From the NCBI GenBank assembly GCA_958296445.1, contig OY282565.1, positions 785,936-849,935 of the forward strand: 64,000 bases of DNA. Direction: 5' to 3'. Under the pieces are notes generated by a model that saw nothing but the letters and a program-made list of their open reading frames with translations, had not been told where the DNA came from and did not search any database. A program made the translations under genes and the position numbers. This DNA comes from an uncultured Dehalococcoidia bacterium (GTDB lineage: Bacteria > Chloroflexota > Dehalococcoidia > Lucifugimonadales > UBA3495). This document shows, one piece after another, positions 61,354-64,000 of the stretch; the stretch's first letter is position 1; every line of letters starts with the position of its first letter.

Positions 61354-62286
61354 ATGACAACCATCAACGACATCGGCGACTTGGTAAAAATCCTGCAAGA
61401 ACGCCCCGAATGGCGGGCCACCATCAGCAACCTGCTGCTAGGTGACGACCTGCTGAACCTGCCACGCCAGTTGGCCCTATTCATCGAGGCCACCAACGAA
61501 AACTTCCGCCAAATGACCGAGAGCATACAGGCCCTAACCGACCACGCCCGGCAAACAGACGAAAACTTCCGCCGGATGAGCGAGAGCATACAGGCCCTAA
61601 CCGACCACGCCCGGCAAACAGACGAAAATTTCCGCCGGATGAGCGAGAGCATACAGGCCCTAACCGACCACGCCCGGCAAACTGATGAAAACTTTCGCCA
61701 AGTGAACGAGAACCTGCAAGCCCTCAACGACCACGCTCGGCAAACAGACGAAAACTTCCGCCAAGTGAACGAGAACCTGCAAGCCCTCAACGACCACGCC
61801 CGGCGCACTGACGAACACGCCCGCCGGTCGGACGGGCGGCTAAACCGCTTAGAAGGAAGGGTAGGCAACTTGGAAGGCAAAGGCTACGAACAAAGCATCA
61901 TCAACCGCGTTCTGTTCCGGGCTGAGCGCCGTTTCAGTTTGGACAACCCAGTCATCGCTATGTCCCAATTCTTGCAGAAAACCCCTGAATTGAACCGCCT
62001 GATTGCCAGGGCCATCCAATCAGGCACGGCCACAGACGAAGAGCTGGACGACTTGCACGAATCCGACATCATCATATCCGACGACCAAAACCGCCACATA
62101 GTAGTCGAGGTTTCGCTCACCGTTGATAATAGCGACATCGAGCGGGCGGCAAGGCGGGCCAACATTATGGCCGCCATATCGGGCGCCGAATCAATGCCGG
62201 CTTTGGCAACCGACAACATCCCCGAACCCCAACAAACCCTAGCCGAAAGCCGCGGCGTAGCAGTTTTCATAATCCCAAACCGCTAA
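61354..62286 (+). CDS. Coiled-coil protein with C-terminal PD-(D/E)XK-like domain (DUF3782-like)
   Basis: A 310-residue protein. After a short N-terminal domain, five near-identical 21-residue units (three heptads each, ENFRRMSESIQALTDHARQTD type) occupy about residues 47-151; at DNA level they are 63-bp repeats. A further coil leads to a C-terminal domain (about 170-310) with DIIISDDQNRHIVVEVSLTVD, in which Asp and Glu-Val resemble the PD-(D/E)XK core of DUF3782-type proteins. The family is common in Chloroflexota and Cyanobacteria; function unknown. Unit number should vary between strains. Confidence 0.75.
   Translation: MTTINDIGDLVKILQERPEWRATISNLLLGDDLLNLPRQLALFIEATNENFRQMTESIQALTDHARQTDENFRRMSESIQALTDHARQTDENFRRMSESIQALTDHARQTDENFRQVNENLQALNDHARQTDENFRQVNENLQALNDHARRTDEHARRSDGRLNRLEGRVGNLEGKGYEQSIINRVLFRAERRFSLDNPVIAMSQFLQKTPELNRLIARAIQSGTATDEELDDLHESDIIISDDQNRHIVVEVSLTVDNSDIERAARRANIMAAISGAESMPALATDNIPEPQQTLAESRGVAVFIIPNR
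61492..61807 (+). repeat. Five 63-bp in-frame repeats
   Basis: Direct repeats inside the coiled-coil gene; phrases GACGAAAACTTCCGC and CAGGCCCTAACCGACCACGC recur every 63 bases. Units 1-3 and units 4-5 form two subtypes (SIQALTDHAR and NLQALNDHAR). Confidence 0.85.
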
Positions 62287-62302
62287 CCGCCCGAGGCAAA
62301 CT

Positions 62303-62857
62303 ATGGAACAAGACGCCTACGAAATTTTCACGCGGGCGCACCGGGTCTATATCAAAGGAATTCGCGCCGCCATCGCGGAACGCCTGCAATCGGCCTACGG
62401 CGCCGATTGGTGGGAGCGCGGCGTCTTATCCGCCATAGGCGACAACCAGCGGGAAAACTTGGAGCGCGACCTGCAAAAAGGGCAGCCGGAAGATATGACG
62501 GAGCTTCTGGATACCGCCCATTTCGCCCGCATCGTGGAGAAAAACCACGCCGCCGCCTTTTCCGGCGAGTTCACCAGCATTGACTATACATTGCAGTTGT
62601 TCAGCCACCTTTCCGCAAGGCGAAACGAATGGGCCCACGTCCTAGACGCCCATTGGACGGCGCCGGACATAATGCAGTCAGTCCAGGCAATGCGCGAAAT
62701 CCTGATTCCACTACGCCGCAGAGAAGCACTGGAGATTGACCGGTTGTTTCAGGACAACCTAGACCGGCAGGGAAGCATCCCGCAAGCAGTCTTGAACACC
62801 CCGGGAGACCCGCCGCCCGCCCCCGACGACGACGCCCACCCGCTCCCGGCGGATTAA
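62303..62857 (+). CDS. Swt1-like HEPN domain protein (N-terminal part)
   Basis: A 184-residue protein. The start (YEIFTRAHRVYIKGIRAAIA, YGADWWERGVL) matches Swt1-type HEPN domains, and the RNase motif R-x4-H is in SARRNEWAH near residue 114, with the polar residue after Arg. HEPN proteins of this sort are usually ribonucleases in defence and stress systems. The last 25 residues are Pro/Asp-rich, then a TAA; the same frame stays open directly after it (ALLGFWRTLESYLAVES...) into the next ORF. It is therefore probably the N-terminal half of one original gene. Confidence 0.7.
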   Translation: MEQDAYEIFTRAHRVYIKGIRAAIAERLQSAYGADWWERGVLSAIGDNQRENLERDLQKGQPEDMTELLDTAHFARIVEKNHAAAFSGEFTSIDYTLQLFSHLSARRNEWAHVLDAHWTAPDIMQSVQAMREILIPLRRREALEIDRLFQDNLDRQGSIPQAVLNTPGDPPPAPDDDAHPLPAD

Positions 62858-62893
62858 GCACTGCTGGGATTCTGGCGCACCCTAGAGTCTTAC

Positions 62894-63637
62894 TTGGCAG
62901 TCGAGTCTGCCATATTGCCCCAGCAAGACGAGGAACGCAACAGAGAACTGGTCAGAGTGCAGGTCAGAATCACCAACACCGCCCCAGCCAGCGAAGGCAG
63001 ACCGGACATCAGATTCAGAAATGTAAGGCTGGACGTAACGGGAGCGGAAACTCGCAGTCGTTTAGACCGGGAACACTTGGAGCCGGGACAGACGGCAACA
63101 AGCGAATTCACCGTTGCCGCAAAAGGGCTGGCCTCCGTAGAATTTCGCGTATCCGGCGAAATTGACCAAGACAGGCTGTTTCAAGTGCGTCGGCGCAACA
63201 CCCTGCCCGATGAGATAGTCGCGCCCCTGCTGGAGCAGCTCCGAACTCAGTTCGAGGATGTGGGAATAGAGGAAGCTCTAACCAAAGTCATCGAAACGGT
63301 TGCCCGTATTCAACCCGATATGACACTGGCCGAAGTTTCCGCCCTCCGCAACGAACTGGAGCAACTTAAGCCGCTAATCGCAGAAAAGCGGCAAACCCTA
63401 GGCGGCCTTTTCAGAGAGTACCATATCAACCGGGAGTCGCCGCTGGGAGCGCCTTTGCGGGAAGTAATAATACTCCTTGAGGATTTGGAAACAAACAAGA
63501 TAACCGCGATGGACAACGCCATCAGCAACACTGATTTGGAATCAATCCGCGCCGTAGCCCACGATTTCGAGCAACTGCAAATCTCGGTGCTGCGGGTGCG
63601 GGAAACCATCAGGGAGCGGATGCGCCCCCACCGCTAA
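62894..63637 (+). CDS. Continuation of the HEPN gene after an in-frame TAA, or a separate gene
   Basis: A 247-residue frame from TTG 62894, in the same frame as the HEPN ORF and separated from its TAA (62855-62857) by 12 open codons. It has no good ribosome site. The first part (VRVQVRITNTAP, RPDIRFRNVRLDV, LEPGQTATSEFTV) looks like a beta-sandwich; the second part (from about 120) is a long coiled coil (LAEVSALRNELEQLKPLIAEK). Swt1-HEPN proteins often carry such a C-terminal region, which supports a split gene. Confidence 0.6.
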   Translation: MAVESAILPQQDEERNRELVRVQVRITNTAPASEGRPDIRFRNVRLDVTGAETRSRLDREHLEPGQTATSEFTVAAKGLASVEFRVSGEIDQDRLFQVRRRNTLPDEIVAPLLEQLRTQFEDVGIEEALTKVIETVARIQPDMTLAEVSALRNELEQLKPLIAEKRQTLGGLFREYHINRESPLGAPLREVIILLEDLETNKITAMDNAISNTDLESIRAVAHDFEQLQISVLRVRETIRERMRPHR

Positions 63638-63670
63638 CCCCCGCAGCTTGCCACCAACACCGCAGCTTGG

Positions 63671-63676
63671 TAGCAT
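63671..63676 (+). promoter_or_regulatory. Putative extended -10 promoter of the SDR gene
   Basis: TGG directly before TAGCAT, 30 bases upstream of the ATG at 63707. Confidence 0.35.
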
Positions 63677-63706
63677 AGCCCCAATCCGCCACCGGGAGGC
63701 CGCGTT

Positions 63707-64000
63707 ATGGACTTGGGATTGACCGGCAGGGTAGCCGTCATCGGCGGCGGCAGCAAAGGGCTGGGCCGCGCCTGCGCCGATTCGCTCGCCCAAGAGGGCG
63801 CCACAGTCGTCATTTGCAGCCGCAACGCCCAAGAACTCGACGCCGCCGCCCAACAGATCCGCGCCGCCACCGGCGCCGAAGTCCTGGCCGTCCCCGGCGA
63901 CCTCTCCCAACTGGACGACATCCAACGGCTGATCCAGTCCGCCGTTGACCGCTACGGGCGGCTCGACATCCTAGTCGCCAACTCCGGCGGCCCCCCGGAA
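63707..64000 (+). CDS. Short-chain dehydrogenase/reductase, truncated by window end
   Basis: The first 98 codons of an SDR oxidoreductase, starting at ATG 63707 behind GGGAGG. The cofactor motif is VIGGGSKGLGRACAD (the TGxxxGxG motif with Gly in place of Thr), followed by CSRN after the second strand, which favours NADP(H), a GDLS strand end and VANSGGPP, the variant of NNAG seen in 3-oxoacyl-ACP reductase-like proteins of this type. The catalytic Tyr-Lys part lies outside the window. Confidence 0.88.
   Translation, partial: MDLGLTGRVAVIGGGSKGLGRACADSLAQEGATVVICSRNAQELDAAAQQIRAATGAEVLAVPGDLSQLDDIQRLIQSAVDRYGRLDILVANSGGPPE

Noticed and set aside
1-64000. tRNA or rRNA genes
   Set aside because: I looked for T-loop and anticodon-arm patterns and conserved rRNA segments and found none I could support.

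Overview
The window is a 64-kb piece of a GC-rich bacterial chromosome (native genes mostly end codons in C or G). Several traits point to Chloroflexota, perhaps a marine or sponge-associated Dehalococcoidia/SAR202-like lineage: two glycine-betaine binding lipoproteins with long Val/Glu/Arg/Thr heptad linkers after the lipobox, a T-box in front of ilvB, and neighbouring DUF1800, NHL-repeat, GMC oxidoreductase and DUF262 genes. This placement is an inference; no rRNA or tRNA gene was seen. Housekeeping functions include lspA, an rluD-type pseudouridine synthase, mtaB and tsaD (two steps of ms2t6A tRNA modification), glnS, gltX, fumC, ilvB, a CNNM/CorC protein and tilS.

Layout. 1-5.4 kb (minus strand): a three-gene cluster (DUF262/HNH nuclease, GHKL ATPase, unknown 285-aa protein), then a frameshifted remnant of a type IIG restriction-modification gene and a DDE transposase (to 7.05 kb). 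7.5-9.9 kb: hydrolase, lspA with an added zinc ribbon, rluD-like. 10.1-13.6 kb: four tandem paralogous exported proteins sharing a C-terminal tail, then a Uma2 protein and a GMC oxidoreductase. 16.3-22.6 kb: a glycine betaine/proline ABC operon (ATPase, permease, two binding proteins) interrupted by a small membrane protein and its partial duplicate. 22.6-31 kb: HEPN-like protein, mtaB, MBL hydrolase, DUF1800, a RelE-type toxin module, NHL protein, MFS transporter. 31-33 kb: a duplicated, partly broken VapB-like antitoxin and an AT-richer ParA plus partner pair. 33-36.6 kb: glnS and gltX, the latter with an unusual C-terminal extension. 36.8-38.5 kb: an AT-rich restriction endonuclease/DNA methylase pair. 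38.5-46 kb: fumC, small membrane proteins, T-box-ilvB, repeats, tsaD. 46.2-57 kb: a defence-like island with a PLD-nuclease/SNF2 helicase and an Eco57I-family methylase (ATGA overlap), an ORF split by an in-frame TGA, a two-gene unknown module and a nucleotidyltransferase-like pair. 57.2-64 kb: CNNM protein, histidine phosphatase, tilS with proline-rich inserts, a coiled-coil PD-(D/E)XK-like protein, a Swt1-like HEPN gene split by an in-frame TAA, and a truncated SDR gene.

Genome-scale patterns: the tetranucleotide CATG is strongly avoided in native genes (none read in the 7-kb helicase/methylase operon) but is common in AT-richer islands, whereas CTAG and Leu CTA codons are unusually frequent. 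Interspersed repeats related to TCATTCTGAGCNNAGCGAAGAATC occur at three loci. Possible undescribed systems are the DUF262/GHKL/285-aa cluster, the ParA pair, the NTase-like pair, and the four-copy exported family with the GNTNN tail.
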